A stretch of DNA of 64,000 nt, taken from Camellia lanceoleosa. Lineage: Eukaryota > Streptophyta > Magnoliopsida > Ericales > Theaceae. The position numbers were made by a program, and so were the translations under genes. Numbering within the stretch: the stretch's first letter is position 1; every line of letters begins with the position of its first letter. Under the pieces are notes generated by a model. It was given only the letters and a program-made list of their open reading frames with translations, ran no database searches and had not been told where the DNA came from. The stretch is from the NCBI GenBank assembly GCA_025200525.1, contig CM045761.1, positions 103,888,182 through 103,952,181 on the forward strand. The letters run 5' to 3'. Shown here in pieces: positions 1-11,500 of this stretch.

Positions 1-778
1 ATCAACTTCCAAAATCATGAAATCAAGACCCAACCACTTGAACCCAACTTAAATTAAGCTTCATAATTTCAAATAACAACTCCCAAATGTACTATATACA
101 AGATCAATCTTTGAATTGAGATGAAAATCGTAAAACATATACATACAAGCTTCATGTATCTATAGCCATGGAGGTTCTTCCTCAAATAAACCAAACATAA
201 CTTAAATCATGCCATAAATGATCAATTTAACCATAATTCCTCTTTCATTCTTCTTATTAACCATGAAACATGATGATTCAACCCTATTTCAAGAACTTTG
301 AAGCAATCCTTACCTTGATTCTTTGCTTTGGAGGGGATCTACACTTGTTTTTCCTTCTTTCCTCTTGCTTTCTCTCCTTTCTCCTCGTTCTCTCTCTTTC
401 CCCACGAATTCACTCTCTCCCTCTCGGAAAGATATTTTCTTTTCTCTTTTGGTTTGAGTCAAATGGTCAAGCATCCCTATCTATATCCATATATATCAAA
501 TAAGAGCAATTAAACCAAAACACGTGAGCCAAACAAGCCTTAGCGATTCAGACGGAATTCAGTCTTCAATTTATCGTTTCAGATGGTTCTAAAATTCCGG
601 TATCACTTAGACATTTTCAATTTCATTTTAAAGCCATTAGGTCATCGATTTCATCCGGTTGTCATTTCAACAGATATTTTTCAAAGTCAAACAGATATTC
701 TTTATTTAAATCACATCTAAGCATAATTAATCACTGGTTATCACTGGTAATTACGACATATGATTCCGGGTCGTTACA
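1..778 (-). mobile_element. LTR end of a retrotransposon, cut by window edge
   Basis: Read on the - strand, the block starts at 778 with TGTAACGACCC, a common start of plant LTRs. It continues into a purine-rich GAGAGA leader-like stretch (about 340-440) and a possible splice donor (AAGGTAAGG, about 310). A similar layout, LTR start then GA-rich leader, is seen in the larger - strand LTR near 60.5 kb, but the sequences are not obviously the same family. No coding sequence is visible. The other end lies outside the window, so LTR status rests on the terminus and composition only. The 779-1003 stretch beside it shows nothing recognisable. Confidence 0.45.
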
Positions 779-1003
779 TATAAGTTGGGTCAATCTTGTG
801 GGGTTGATTCTTAGGTAAGTTTGTAGATTCCAAAGAACAACTACATTCTATGGTGTTGGATTGGAGCCCTTTTGCTTTATATGATATGATATTCACTTCC
901 AAAAGAATGACACTTTAAAGGGCGTATTATTAGCGCTTTAATATAGTTCTAATTGTGGCACTAAAAAAGAAATTAGTATAACTAAAATTGCATATATGGA
1001 ATC

Positions 1004-2132
1004 CTAGGAAGCACGGGTGCAGGTGCGGATATATCAATACGTCAAATTTTAAAAAAAGTAAAATACGGGTACGACTGAGATACGTCAATATATATATATA
1101 TATATATTTTTTAAATTTATATATAAACATTCAACATACAAATCAAAGTTCAATACCATAATTAAAAAGAGAAATTACAAAACTAAAAAATAAATCATTG
1201 TTCAACAATACCAAAATAATTTGTGAATTCTTTCACTTCATTCAAGTATATAATTTTCAAATATTCGAATAACAATTTAAAAACATCAATACTATGACGA
1301 AAGTAATTAAATTATTATTATTATTATTTTTTTTTATCTTTTATTTTATATAATTCTGATTGTCTACTACTACAAGTCTACAACAGTAAGAAGAAAGGGC
1401 AAAATTACTCAAATAATAGAGTGGGTGAAATCTGAAACGGTAGATTAGAATAAAAAGAATGGGAAAAAAAATTTGACCAGAATTTTGAGAAGAGGAGCTA
1501 ATAAAACTCAAAAAAAAATCTAAAACCATATATAGAGAGAGAGAGAGAGAGTCACCGGAATATGAAAAAAAACCTAAAAAAATAAGAGAGAATAATCAAA
1601 GAAAGAGGAAGAAAAACCTAAAAAAACGAAATTTGAAAGAATCAAAAAAGAGGAAAAAAACAAAAATCTGGGAAAAAAAAATCACCAAGGAAGAAGAAAG
1701 AGAAAGAAGAATCAAAGAAGAAGAGGAACTAAGAAAAACTCACCGGAAATTGAGCTTCGCCGTCGACCAGCAGTGTCGTCTTTGATGGAGAGTTGATTTG
1801 GCCACTTTGTTCTTCGACTGGAAGTGTTCTTTCAGTGACTTAGGGTTTCAAACAATAGATATAATTTGTTTTATATTTTTTATTATTACAAAACACCTCA
1901 TATTTATTTAATTTTTCAAAATGGGCAAAAAATAATTGGTCCGGTGCCCTTTAAAAGTTTGAAAATTATGTTTTTAACCTGGCGTACCCAATTGTGTACT
2001 AGACGTATATAGACTGTATAAAATGTACCCAGTACGATTTTGCCGTACCCACTACGCATGCACCCGTACTCGTACCCGTACCCATACCCGGTACTTGTAT
2101 GGCGACATCTTTGGAGTATTCGTGCTTCATAA
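1004..2132. mobile_element. hAT-like non-autonomous element relic
   Basis: The ends are inverted: left CTAGGAAGCACGGGTGC and right, read in reverse, TATGAAGCACGAATACTCC. Both ends continue into runs of GGGTACG or its complement (about 1065 and 2035-2095). The same terminal style occurs in the well-defined element at 34910-35446, which has 8-bp target duplications. Here the flanks ATGGAATC and ATAGAATG agree at 6 of 8 positions, which would be a worn duplication. The interior is GA-rich and AT-rich without an ORF. The exact ends are uncertain by a few bases. Confidence 0.45.
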
Positions 2133-2149
2133 ATAGAATGTAACTCTAG

Positions 2150-3400
2150 TAAAATTAATGGACAAGTGAAGATTGAAAGCCAAGTGGACATAACAATGAA
2201 TGAACATTTTTGTTACCTAGGTTTGATCATTGATAAGGACAGAGAGGTTAGAGATGATGTGAATCATAAATCAAAGTAGGTTGGTTCAAATGGAGGAATA
2301 TATCTAAACATATTTTGTGCTCGACGAATATCTCAACAAAATGGAAAGGAAAATTTTATAGAACTACTATAAGGTCAACGATGTTTAATGGGATAGAATG
2401 TTGTCCAATTAAGAAATAACATATATATAAAATAAGTGTAGATGAGATAAAGATGCTTAGATGGATATGTGATAAAATTAGAAAAAATAGAATTAGCAAT
2501 AAATATATATGTGAAATGGTATGAATATCACCAATTGAAGATAAGTTGAGAGAAAACAAGCAAAATTGTTTGATTATGTACAATGAAGACATGTAGATGC
2601 AATTGTAAGGGAGAGTGATATGATCAACGACGAATCACATGGAGACTGGGGGGACACGTGTGACGTGCCCCCTCTCATTTTTTTGAAAATCACATTTTTA
2701 CCTCTAATTAGATTTTTTTTCCATTTAACTATTTTTAACTTTCAAATATGTTACTAAACCTTTATATTTCATCTTATTTTTTTTTTGTCTTTCTTTTTAA
2801 TAAATTCTTTACAATTTGTCACTATAAATGTTTAATTATTTAATTTTGTTAAAATATTCTTTTATAAATTTTTTCTCTCTATTTTTTTTTTTTGTTTTTT
2901 CTCGCCACATCTATCTTTTTTGCGTTTTTGTTTGCATGTGATGACATTTTAAATTGTGATTATCATCATATTCAAAAACTAAACTAGCAAACCAACAAAA
3001 AAAATACATCATTTAAATGAAACATAACTGTTATCATACAATCTTGACATCATGTTGATCTTTGGGTCATTCTATCACCAAATGAAAATTGAATTTAGTT
3101 AGATTGTGATTGATATATCTCTCAAAATTGAATTTAATGGTGCTCTCCATGAATCAAAGTCCTGGCTCCGCCACTGGAGATGATCACCACAAGTGAAGAT
3201 GTTGGAGGGAGGGGAAGACCTAAACTAACATGGATGTGATTATTAAAAATAATATGCATTCATTTAATTTAACTGAGCATATAGTCCTTGATAGATCAAA
3301 ATAGTGAAAAAGTAATTCATGTAGCCGACCCCACTGCATTGGGACGAAAGGCTTATGGTTGTTTAGGGAATTGACTTTTTTAGGGACTTTTTTATTTTTT
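2150..3400 (+). pseudogene. LINE reverse transcriptase C-terminal relic, interrupted
   Basis: Translation of 2157-2635 gives, across several stops, the tail of a plant non-LTR (LINE) reverse transcriptase: residues like FCYLGLIIDKDREV, then KGKFYRTTIRSTMFNGIECC, then EIKMLRWICDKIRKNRISN. The similarity stops near 2640 and resumes at about 3180 with GGRGRPKLTWM and, near 3320, HVADPTALGRKAYG, the usual last motif of these ORF2 proteins. The 540 bases between look like a later insertion: the motif TGGAGA flanks it (about 2640 and 3175), and its right end (CTGGCTCCGCCACTG) resembles hAT termini. The relic has many stops and is not functional. Confidence 0.6.
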
Positions 3401-4790
3401 TTACGAAAAACATGCAAAAAAGAGAAGAGTTGGCTTTTTGGCTAAAATAGTGAGTTGCCAAAATAGACCTTAGTCTGGTTTGGTTTGGTTGTGGCACATT
3501 GTAATCTGCATGTATTAATTTAGTTGAAAATTGGGATTAATTAAAAGTTCAATACATAGATAGATTGTTATTTTCATGTGAATCTTCTTTGCCTTGATGT
3601 TGGGTTGAGATCACATATTTAAATTTGATTTTCAAGTTTTTGTATTTTCAAGTATGCATGAATTGGAGTTGGCTTGGTTTGGCAAGTAGTGAACTCAGTG
3701 GCAGAGCCAGAAATTTCTTTCAGTGGGGTCAATTAACAAGTTATATAATGTACTAATATTTACTTGCTCACAAATAATATAGATTTACTCCATGCAAAAA
3801 ATTATAAAGTAAAATCATATAACAAATTCGCCATGAATCAAAATTATAAAAGACATTGTTCAGTCTCATTAATTTTTATGTTAAAACCTGACCCTTCCCT
3901 TTATTTTAAACCCCATTATTATTATTTTTTAAAATGCCAGTGGGGTCACTTGAAGCCAGTCATTTGTATGTATCTCTATCCATGGGTAAATTGGTTGAGG
4001 CTTGCATTGCTGTGATGTAGCATCTTTTCTTTTCTTTTTGCTTTTTTTTTTTACTTCTTAAATTTCTTTGTATGTGATACATGTCATGTGTCCAATTAAG
4101 AAATTTTTTGCTGAGAATTATCAAGCATCCAGTGAATGATGGGTAGTGCAGTGGGTTTATGGTCCTTACGAGTTTTGCAGTTCATTCCAGGAAGATGTAA
4201 ACTGAAGTTGTAATATAAATGATGTCGAATGCAATTTGTAGAAGCATACTCTCTTTCAGTTAAAAGAATTTACCACTGTCAATCTCCTACCTCCCCTAAT
4301 AATGCGGTCATTTAAAAAATGCAGGACCTGGTAGTCTAGTACTGATCATTGGAGATTGATGATTAGTACAAAAGTTATTTTGTGTTCAAATCTGTGTTTC
4401 CATTACTAAAAGTCAGAGTTTATTTAAGTGGAAAATCATAACTTCATCAATGATTTGACACAATCATTGAAGTGTGAGCTTTGCTCAAATTCTCCTGGTC
4501 CCCTGAACAGCCACAAAAGAAGAGAGAGAGAGAGAGAGAGAGAGCTCCTTTTCCATTCTCAATATACTGTTATGTTCTGTCATTTTTTTTTGGCTATGGT
4601 AATGGCCAAAGCATAGATTATGTTTAGCATGCCATGATAAGATACACCCTATAACATGTTGCTTATTGTATAATCTTTTTTTTCATTTTTTTAAGTGTCA
4701 CTTATTGTATAGTCTGCGTTAAATTGTTCAATTTTCCACTATGAAGTTGGATGAACATACCATTATTATATTTGCTAATTATTTTTACAG
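3401..4790. other. Upstream or intronic DNA of the NIPA gene
   Basis: No convincing coding exon is visible. A hAT-like terminal motif (CAGTGGCAGAGCCAG) occurs at about 3697, and a GA microsatellite lies at about 4521-4544. The expected first exon of the NIPA gene, encoding roughly 45 residues with the first membrane helix, was looked for here and not found. Confidence 0.4.
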
Positions 4791-7700
4791 GTGTTGGAGG
4801 CTATTCATATTTGTATGAGCCACTTTGGTGGGCTGGCATGATAACAAGTGAGTTTATTTTGTGCTTTCCTTTCAATTATTAACAAACTAAACTGGTTAAT
4901 GCTGTATTGCTATTGCATTATGTGATCTCAGTTTCCTAAGTTTTTTTAATTCATAATCTTCCCATTCTTAGTTTCTGCAGTCAAGGATTTTATTTTGCAC
5001 AGGAGTCAATGACTCTAGAATTCAAACTTCACATTTTCCTTTTTACCCCCTGTTTTACCTTTTATTGTGTGGAAACTTCCTTATCAATTTTTTCATATTA
5101 TACATCCTACAAATCACAAGGAAAATTCAGAAAAGCACCAATAGTAAAATTAGTAATTAAACAATGAATAAAACAAAACACATTGACTTGGTAAGTAATT
5201 GTTTTGTAACAAATTAACCATCATCTGTAGATTTTTCTCTTCAAGATAACATGGTCTCATGTTTAAATATTCACTGAAAGATTAATGGCGGTTATAGTTA
5301 GTGTTAAGGGTATAAATACAATTGTTGCTTGATACATGGGGTGTAAGGTGTTTAATTTTTAATAAATAATGGAGCAAAATCTGTCATCAGTGTTGTTGAC
5401 AGGCACTATGTAAATCCAAAGGTCTGTTTGACATCTTTATGGCAGTCTTTGCCTCCTGTTTTTACAGTAGCTATCTTCTTTCTAGTGCCCCTGCTTCCCT
5501 TTTCCCTATGAAAAATTTAGTTCTTTCTGGTTCCTCTTGCTTCCCTTTTCTCTCTGAAAAAAATTTGCGTAGAAGGTTTCTTGCAGACATTTCACTCTCT
5601 TCATTTGATCGTTCCAGCTTTATACCATATATTTGTCTCTTTAACATTGTGGAATCGGCACTTGGAGTCTATATATTTTAGTTGGGAAACTGTTGTTGCA
5701 ATGTTGAGGTTCTAATGTTAATGGTTGCGTTTTGACAGTGATCGTTGGGGAAATTGCTAATTTTGCTGCTTATGCATTTGCACCAGCTATTCTAGTCACT
5801 CCCCTTGGTGCACTCAGTATCATCATCAGGCATGAGGAAAAATTTAACATGAAATTTGATCTTTTAACTTTAATATTTTCAGTGCTAACTTTCAAAATTT
5901 CCTGCAGTGCCGCACTAGCGCATATTATTTTAGGGGAGAGACTACACATTTTTGGGATTCTTGGTTGTGTTTTGTGCGTTGTTGGTTCAATAACCATAGT
6001 GCTACATGCTCCTCAAGAACGTGAAATCGAGTCTGTGAAGGAAGTTTGGGATCTTGCCACTGAACCAGGTATATATTTTTATGTAAACAAAGTAATGGTG
6101 AGTCTGCAGTTTTCAGTTCTACTAAATATTATTGATACTGTAGCTTATTTCAAAATATCATTTGAGTATAATTATTTATTGTTTTTCTTGCTGCAGGCTT
6201 CCTTGTATATGCAGCTTTGGTCATAGCATCAGCTTTTATAATCATAATCTATTTTATTCCACAGTATGGGCAGACATATATAATTGCCTACATTGGGGTT
6301 TGTTCACTTGTAGGCTCACTCACGGTAGGTGATCTGGTGGCTGTTTTTGTATTTGATTTATTTATTCTGGTATTACCATGATTCGTACTGTTCTCACTGT
6401 TCTTTTGTGTACTGTTACAGGTTATGAGTGTGAGAGCCCTTGGGATAGCTCTGAAGTTGACATTCTCTGGAATTAATCAGCTATTATATCCTCAGACGTG
6501 GGTCTTCGCCATTGTTGTGATTTCTTGTGTACTTACTCAATTGAACTATTTAAACAAGGTAATTTATTCTCGGTGCTGTTTTAGCAATTCAAGTTTGAAA
6601 CTTTATTATTTTGGACTATGTTCTGGTATTTACTTGAAAGTGGTGGATTTTTTTCCACAACTTGTTCACTCCTTTTTAGTTATTATTTTAATTTACTGTA
6701 GTTTCAGTTTTTTTGATGGACATGCTTAAATAAACAATAAAATCCAGATAACTGAATTGATCTTATGACTGAGCTATAGAGTGATAGTCAATAGAATGTC
6801 AGAAGTTTTAAGCGAATCAGTAATTGAAGTTTGAGATTCTTGCTTGTTGAATTCCAGCAGCTTGAGGGTACAAAATGTTGGAATGTATCTTCTTTTGTTG
6901 ACATGCCTCTGTGTGCTTTAAAGGGTAATCAATTACAAATAAGAGTTGTGAGGGAGAGAACCCCAATTACACTCTTCATTTTCTTTGTTGTTCCTCTCTC
7001 TCTCTCTCTCTCTCTCTCTTCTTATTTTTTTGTCTTTCTTTTTGTCCTTAAATGAAATTCAACTTGGTATCAGAGCAATGTAGGGATTCTGAATTCTAGT
7101 GTGCAAAGAACATAGATTACTTGCTGGTGCAAAACGAAGAAAAAATATCAAACATGATCAGCTCGCTTTGGTGATTACCCATATTTTTGCTAAATTATTT
7201 TGAGATTGGTTGCCCATATCTTCTTAATTTTTGGGCTGCATCTTTGCATGGAATGGATTGAGAGGTTGCCCACTAGAAGATCTAAGAGCTGCCTGACTCT
7301 CCCAGAAGATTTGAACATATCCTTGTTGAAAAAGTGTATTTATGTCCAGAGTCCTTTGATTGGAAATGGTTATGTTTTTTTTTTTTTTTCTCTCTTGATT
7401 TTCTTGTATCATGGGGCTCTGGCTGTCTATATTGCTGCAGTGGTTGTTATCTTTGTCCTAGATTTGTTGTGTTTGGAGTTACTTGAGGTGCAATTGAGGG
7501 TGTCTCAAGATGTCAGAGGCAAGCGAGGTCACCCACACCAAAAAAGACAAAACCCCAACCCTATACTTCAAATCCCCATTGTGAAATTAGATAGACATTA
7601 AATACCTAATTTGGTCAGTATGCGATGCTCTTTATTAAGAGAAAAGGGATATTGGGTCATCTAAATGGGAAGATTAAAGCACAATCAGGGGATGACCCTT

Positions 7701-10700
7701 TATTTTATTGATGGGATGTAAATAAATTCCACAGTTATATCTTGTTTGTTCCACTCACTGCAACTAGAAATTAGTTGTGATTATATATTTATAAAAACAT
7801 TAAAGGAGATTTGGGATGCAGCAGCTCAGACCTACTAAAAAAGGGGAAACATAGAACAAATTTATGCTTCATAACTTACTTTCACACAACTCTAGCTAGA
7901 GCTAGATCGCTATCAGAATTTTCAAGTTGCAAGTCCAATAGATGCTTTGATGTTTTATCAGATCATTGAGCAGGAGTGTCTTTGAATTTGACTGGTTTTA
8001 ATTTTGAGTATGATCAAGTTCACATTTATATTTTAGGTAAGGAGTCATCCTTCGTTTACAATGTGTATGCTAATGTTTAGAGTGAAGAAAATAGGAGAGG
8101 TGTGATGGTGCACCCTGTCATATAAGGATCTGCACTGTTTACAACTTTTCAAGTAGATAATAAAGGGGTTAGAAAGCCCATGATGTGTTGGTTATACTCT
8201 AGACTCTAGATTCATCTTCTGATGACAAAGACACTATTTTGTGATTTTTGTAACAAGCCACAACATACTAGAGAGAATTGTTGGAGATTCACAGGCCCTG
8301 GTCCATCTAAGGGTAGAGGAGGTCGCACAAATGGAAATTCTTGTCCTCATTCTCTTCATACTACTGGGTTTAGCCTACTAGTAGTGACACTGTTACTCCT
8401 GGTTCATCAGTTTCACAGGTGGAGGCTCTCACTAAGGATGAGATTGAGACTTCCAGACATCTTATGACTTTACTGGGTACCGCTTCTACCTCTTATGCTC
8501 ACTCAAATAACTTGCCTGATTCCTTTGTTTTTTCTAGTAATACTTTTCACAACCCCCTTGGATCATTGATTATGGAGTTTCAAATCATATGACTGGTTGT
8601 TTCACTTTCTTATCTTTTTATCACACTTGTTTAGGCATAAACAAACTTAAGAGTCTCAATGGTTCTTTGTCACCTGTCTGAGGGAAAGGTTTAATTTATG
8701 GTACTCCATCCATGTCCTTTACCTGGTTTCACACACACTGAAATTTTCTTCCAATTCGCTCTCTATTAGTTGTAACACTAGATTTGGATTGTGGTGCAAC
8801 TTTTTTTGCTCTCATTGTTTCTTACAATACCCAACCACGAGGAAGATGACAGTAAGCGGTAGTGTGAGAGATGAACTTTACTTTAGGAATTCACCCTGAT
8901 AGAGGCTGGGATGACTTCTACAAGCACATCATTGTGGGGATACAAATTTTTCTGAGTACTTGACTGTTTTTAGATGTTTGGGACATCCATCATTTCATTT
9001 ATGCCGTGATAGATGTTCCAAACATCTACATAATCAAGTCCTTTGAAAAACTTGTATCCCCACAATGACGTGCTTTTAGGAGTCATCCCAGCCTCTCTAA
9101 GGGTGAATTCCTAAAGTAAAAATCATCTCTTGCACTACCATTGTATATGTTGATGATATTGTCATAATTTGAGATGATCAAGAAGAAAGTGGTTATCAAA
9201 GTATTGTTCACAATCTAGTTCAACATGATTGGACTAAGCATATTGAGATTCATAGGTATTTCATCAAAGAGAAGTTAAATGTCGAGCTTACTTGTACTCC
9301 TTATGTGTGACCAAAGCAAAGATCAACTGGATGGCATCTTGACAAAGGAAGCATCCAAGTAAAGTGTTTCATAATATTCTAACCAAGCGGAGTACGTGTG
9401 AGTGTGATATCTTTGTACCAGCTTTGAGGGGGAGTGTTGGAATGTATCTTTTATTTATTTATTTATGTGTGTGCTTTAATGGGTATTTTTGTAATATTGT
9501 TGGAATCAAGTATAACTAAAGTTACATGGGAGAGAATCCTAGTTATTTTCTTCCTTTTTTTCTACAGTGCTTCTCTCTCATCTCTTTGTTATCTTTTTCC
9601 TGTTTCTTTTGTCCTTATACAAAACTCAATTGAAAAATATGGTGGATTTAAGTTTTCATTTGGTATATACATTGTTTTTTCATCATCAACATCATGCCCA
9701 TGTGAAGTCCCAAATATTATTGTTCTGGCCGTGTCTTCTATGTAAATCTCTTTGGCTGTCGAACATTTTCATATTTCATTTAGGTTGCCCGCTGGTGCGA
9801 GTGATTCCCCATAAAGAATCAAAATATAATCATTTTTTTTTGGTGTGGTGGTTGTCATTAGTCATTAATTGCCTACTACTACTAGTATTACTTCTCCTTT
9901 ATTGTTTACTGTTTCTACTGGAATTATGCTTTTTTATGTCTCAATTGCAGGCTCTTGATACTTTCAACACAGCTGTCGTATCACCTATCTACTATGTGAT
10001 GTTTACAACTCTAACTATTGTGGCAAGTGTTATAATGTTTAAGGTATTATTTCTCTGCCAACCTACAGTGTAGTGATTCTTCCTTGGCTAGTTATGATAT
10101 AAAGTTAATTTGAATATATGCCTGTATTTACTGTTGATTGGTGAAGTGCATGTTTCTTTTGCTTTGAATGTCATAATTTTTGTGCTGTTCTTCTGATAGC
10201 AAGAAAGTGATATGAAGTTGCCAAATGAAGACCTGTTTAGGAAACGACAATGATGCAACTGCTTGCTCTATCTCATCACTAAAAAGAATGCAATTGTTGA
10301 TATGTGACTCTGAAGCATTATGATGCAAAGAGAAACATGCTTCATTTATGTAAAATGGGGCTTTAAAAGGAACTTAAAGTTTAACCTTATGGAAATACCT
10401 TAGTTTTCATTTGTAGATTTTGGGTGGTGATTTCGAATTCTTATTGTTCCTTTAGCACCTTTTAACTTTGATAGGTACACTTCCTACTGTTGTTGACTTG
10501 TAATGATGGGTTTTGATTTCATGTGATGAAAGTATGTAAGAAATCTTTGCTTTTGTTCTCAATTGATGCCCACCTTGGTATGTCCCCAACATCATTTTGG
10601 CTATAAGCTCTTTTTGCGGAGATTTTTGTGAATTGAGTTTCTTTTTGTATAGCATGAATGTGTGCTTAATAACTATATGATAATCTTACCTATGGTTTTT

Positions 10701-11244
10701 TAGTTCAACATCACTCAATGATATAGAAAGCTTATTTGAAGTTACAATAAGTTTTTCCAAATGGGCAATATATATATAAAGGCATTAGGGTATGTCATTT
10801 TCATCTAGAGGCTCATATGCATTTTCGGGATACATACAATTTGAAGTTCGATGTGGGAAATCCTTCTTAATGCTTTATTTGAGTTCAAGTTTGATGTGGA
10901 TTCGCCTTCTTAATGCTCTCTATTTCTTGGCTCAGGACTGGGCTCATCAAAATCCAACACAAATTACTACCGAGTTGTGTGGGTTTGTGACAATTCTTTC
11001 TGGAACCTTTCTTCTTCACAAAACGAAAGACATGAACGACTGTATTTTCCCTTTGCCTTTCTTGTCTAATTTCTCTATTATATTCGAAAGTTCACTGTAG
11101 ATCGAAGTTTAACAATCCCATTGTTCTTTCTTTCCAGCTTCTGGACCATCCGTGTCTTTGCGCCTTCATAAGCATTCAGAAGAGGATGGAGTTGAACCTG
11201 AAGGTATCCCTCTTCGGCGCCAAGACTCATCACGATCACCATGA
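4791..11244 (+). CDS. NIPA-family magnesium transporter (DUF803), 5' exon not seen
   Basis: Exons: 4791-4847, 5739-5829, 5908-6068, 6197-6324, 6421-6558, 9951-10043, 10936-11041 and 11138-11244 (TGA at 11242). They join in one frame and give 292 residues; the family is usually about 330-350. NIPA proteins are multi-pass membrane proteins of the drug/metabolite transporter superfamily, linked to Mg2+ transport. Family blocks visible in order are VGGYSYLYEPLWWAGMIT, VIVGEIANFAAYAFAPA, VTPLGALSII, LNYLNK, ALDTFNTAVVSPIYYVMFTT and LCGFVTILSGTFLLHKTKD, with a hydrophilic tail rich in R, S and E. The intron at 5830-5907 starts with GC instead of GT; only this junction keeps the frame. The 3.4-kb intron at 6559-9950 contains a copia relic. 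Missing is the N-terminal exon with helix 1, so the gene either starts left of the window or is 5'-truncated. No stop or frameshift interrupts the visible exons. Confidence 0.88.
7061..7076 (+). promoter_or_regulatory. copia primer-binding site
   Basis: TGGTATCAGAGC follows the first LTR within four bases. This is the standard complement of the 3' end of initiator methionine tRNA used by plant Ty1/copia elements. Confidence 0.75.
8858..9141. repeat. Long imperfect inverted repeat (foldback)
   Basis: Bases 8858-8997 and 9001-9141 are reverse complements at roughly 85% by eye, with almost no loop. Shared blocks include GGAATTCACCCT, GAGGCTGGGATGACT, CATTGTGGGGATACAA and GATGTTTG. One arm carries the copia GHPSF motif, so an internal piece of the retrotransposon was duplicated head to head. 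Transcripts of the NIPA intron would contain a hairpin of about 140 bp. Confidence 0.8.
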
Positions 11245-11500
11245 GAATCTATTCTTTGATTCCTCGACGATTTTCCATTACCCACAAACTTGCATACTCA
11301 TTGGGGGAATGGACATTACAGCAGTCAACCTGTATGTTGAACGATTGGGCCAGTATCAGCCATATTCTCTTAGTTACAATTAAATGGGATGGCGGGAATT
11401 ATTTTTTCTCAGATTGAATTGAAATGAATAAAATGATTGTTTTCAGCTCCTCCTTCCCTCCTTTCCTCCTCTCCATACAGGGCATCCTCTGTAATTGTAA
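11245..11500 (+). other. Likely 3' untranslated region of the NIPA gene
   Basis: The region follows the stop codon directly. An AATGAATAAAATG motif near 11421 could serve as polyadenylation signal. The cleavage site cannot be set from sequence. Confidence 0.5.

Larger units (their letters stand above)
6876..9628 (+). mobile_element. Ty1/copia retrotransposon relic inside a NIPA intron
   Basis: Two short LTRs, 6876-7061 and 9435-9628, both begin TGTTGGAATGTATCTT and end near TTCA/CTCA. The first is followed at once by CTTGGTATCAGAGC, the usual copia primer-binding site matching initiator methionine tRNA. The second is preceded by a polypurine tract (GAGGGGGAG). Between them are decayed gag (about 7630-8110), a zinc knuckle CDFCNKPQHTRENCW (8240-8284), a GVSNHMTG-like protease end (about 8571), a GHPSF pre-integrase motif (about 8980), a YVDDIVI reverse-transcriptase motif (about 9148) and an RNase H tail. 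Most of integrase and reverse transcriptase is deleted, and stops are frequent. No clear target duplication was found. It lies in the host gene's orientation. Confidence 0.8.

Noticed and set aside
270..513. Overlapping frames of 77 and 61 codons starting with ATG
   Set aside because: They lie in the pyrimidine-rich leader of a reverse-strand LTR; the composition (F, L, S) reflects CT-rich DNA.
9434..9745. Hydrophobic frame that looks like a membrane protein
   Set aside because: It starts in the 3' LTR of the copia relic and runs into a T-rich intron; no conserved motif.
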